Part shown: positions 22,896 through 23,823 of the stretch, in pieces
Layout: each line of letters starts with the position of its first letter
Numbering within the stretch: position 1 is the first letter of the stretch
Source of the DNA: a virus
Strand: one strand, 5' to 3'
DNA: 23,823 nt
Virus record (IMG/VR): IMGVR_UViG_3300020195_000166
Span: 1-23,823 of that record
Program-made: the position numbers and the translations under genes
Notes under the pieces: model-generated
What the model saw: the letters and a program-made list of their open reading frames with translations, nothing else
What the model was told of the DNA's origin: nothing
The model's database searches: none

Positions 22896-23552
22896 ATGAT
22901 TAAGTTTGACAAGGAGCTCTTAAAAAAGGCCATGGCTTTTATTCTAGGCCCAAGCAAGCCTGAATTGATAGACCCCACTTTTACCCCTAAACCCACATCG
23001 AACAGGACAGCCTCTGGTCTGTACAAGATCGGTCCGAACGAGTACAGCACCACTCCCCCCAGGCAGGCGACCGTTCAAGCTCCTCAGGGAATTCCACAAG
23101 CCTCGCCAACACCTACTCCACTGCAAATGGCCCAACAAATAATGGCTCGTAATCCCAATGTTAAAAACTACAACATAACCCCCGAAGTTGAGAGAGCCAT
23201 TACTAGTGCTTCATCTCAATACGGAGTTCCTGCCTCTTTATTGGGAGATATTGCTTTACAAGAAAGCTCGTTCAATCCTACCCTGAGAAACCCTGAAGAA
23301 GGAGTTACGGCCGCAGGTTTATTCCAATTCAACGACCCCACATGGGATACGGTTATGAACTATGCAAAAAAAGAAGGCACTACTCTAAAACTCCCCAATA
23401 ACGACAGAATGGACCCCAATACTGCGGCTATGGCAGCAGCCTACTTAATCAAAAATGGCCAGTTGGGTCGCTGGGACGCTTCAAAAGGAGTCTGGGGAAC
23501 ATACTACAAACCGGAAGAATTAACCTCTTATTATTCCCAAACCAAAAGATAA
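22896..23552 (+). CDS. Lytic transglycosylase (SLT domain), virion-associated
   Basis: This 218-residue protein cleaves peptidoglycan to open a path for DNA entry or to lyse the cell. Residues 1-90 are a proline-rich, disordered leader without a signal peptide. The SLT domain covers about residues 95-215: YGVPASLLGDIALQESSFNP carries the catalytic glutamate E123 in the ALQESSF motif, followed by AAGLFQFNDPTW and the MDPNTAAMAAAYLI helix typical of the fold. It lies directly behind the ejection protein gene, favouring an entry role. The gene starts 2 bases after the previous stop. Confidence 0.9.
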   Translation: MIKFDKELLKKAMAFILGPSKPELIDPTFTPKPTSNRTASGLYKIGPNEYSTTPPRQATVQAPQGIPQASPTPTPLQMAQQIMARNPNVKNYNITPEVERAITSASSQYGVPASLLGDIALQESSFNPTLRNPEEGVTAAGLFQFNDPTWDTVMNYAKKEGTTLKLPNNDRMDPNTAAMAAAYLIKNGQLGRWDASKGVWGTYYKPEELTSYYSQTKR

Positions 23553-23553
23553 C

Positions 23554-23802
23554 ATGACTACCAACAACGGAAAAGTCACCCTAGCGGTTCTGAAAAACAG
23601 AATGGATAATCTGGAGAGGGAGTTTGGTGAAGTAAGTAAAGATACAAAACTTATCCTAGAAAACCATTTGCCGCACATTCAAACCGAGATTGCCTCAATC
23701 TCTACTGAATTAAATTCCTTGAAAAGCTGGATCGTGGGATCATCAGTATTTAACATCGGTGCCATTGTTTTGGGGATCATGGTCGTTAAATTTCTTACCT
23801 AA
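23554..23802 (+). CDS. XhlA-like membrane protein (lysis accessory or holin-like)
   Basis: In this 82-residue protein, residues 10-60 form a predicted coiled coil (LKNRMDNLEREFGEVSKDTK ... IQTEIASISTELNSLKSW). Residues 62-81 form one hydrophobic membrane helix (VGSSVFNIGAIVLGIMVVKF). This layout is that of XhlA/haemolysin-type phage proteins, which assist holins and endolysins at the membrane. It directly follows the transglycosylase gene, fitting a lysis function. A single membrane helix leaves open whether it acts alone. It starts one base after the previous stop and ends inside a strong Shine-Dalgarno region for the next gene. Confidence 0.75.
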   Translation: MTTNNGKVTLAVLKNRMDNLEREFGEVSKDTKLILENHLPHIQTEIASISTELNSLKSWIVGSSVFNIGAIVLGIMVVKFLT

Positions 23803-23806
23803 GGAG
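23801..23806 (+). promoter_or_regulatory. Shine-Dalgarno sequence before the last start codon
   Basis: AAGGAG lies 12 bases before ATG 23819. It is one of the few clear Shine-Dalgarno sequences in the window and marks the ATG as a genuine start. Confidence 0.55.
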
Positions 23807-23818
23807 TATAATCAATAC

Positions 23819-23823
23819 ATGGC
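23819..23823 (+). CDS. Start of a further gene (partial)
   Basis: ATG 23819-23821 plus two bases (GC) is all that is present. Support comes only from the upstream AAGGAG and a TATAAT at 23807-23812. Given the preceding lysis-type genes it may encode an endolysin or holin, but nothing in the window shows this. Confidence 0.4.

Noticed and set aside
1-23823. tRNA genes, integrase or attachment sites
   Set aside because: No cloverleaf-like segment, recombinase gene or convincing long direct repeat of att type was seen. This was a visual check only.

Overview
This window is the virion-assembly and late region of a tailed double-stranded DNA phage (Caudoviricetes). All recognisable genes are on the + strand and are packed end to end. 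The set contains a large terminase, a long portal protein, a scaffold, an HK97-type capsid protein, a P22 gp10-like tail protein, large ejection-type proteins and a transglycosylase. I see no tape-measure protein, major tail-tube protein or tail sheath. This points to a short-tailed, podovirus-like particle with a P22-style neck and ejection apparatus. TAA, TAG and TGA all end genes, so code 11 fits. The host cannot be named from the sequence. Most start codons lack a close Shine-Dalgarno sequence, and many sit 1-3 bases after the previous stop.

Layout. 1-4552: the tail end of an upstream gene, terminase, two small genes (one with a membrane helix), portal and a small unknown. 4554-7612: a repeat-built Gly/Thr-rich fibre-like protein, a 39-residue HTH remnant of homing-endonuclease type, and two paralogous beta-rich proteins, the second with an FN3-like domain split by a glycine-rich segment. 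7609-11134: a promoter/terminator cassette, scaffold, a long RNA hairpin, the major capsid protein, an in-frame downstream ORF behind a single TGA, a tiny basic ORF and a beta-rich virion-type protein. 11136-14337: a self-contained unit of two FkbM-like methyltransferases and two glycosyltransferases linked by ATGA overlaps, with its own extended -10 promoter and a 5' hairpin. 14315-20002: a second promoter/terminator cassette, then small beta-rich proteins, a decapeptide-repeat protein, a glycine-rich adhesin-like protein, a putative neck protein and tail proteins. 19980-23823: a third promoter/terminator cassette, then two putative ejection proteins, a lytic transglycosylase, an XhlA-like membrane protein and the first codon of another gene.

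How it works together. Terminase fills a scaffold-built procapsid through the portal. The neck and gp10-like proteins close the head. Gly-rich and GT-rich proteins probably provide fibres or adhesins. Ejection proteins plus the transglycosylase breach the envelope. The glycan unit, sitting inside the structural block, may decorate the virion or alter host surface sugars.

The most unusual features are these. Three loci place a near-consensus sigma70 promoter upstream of an intrinsic-terminator hairpin, leaving leaders of about 55-70 nt. A candidate UGA readthrough could extend the capsid protein. A 27-residue protein repeat is identical in amino acids while 20 of 27 codons differ. The terminase P-loop has arginine where glycine is expected.
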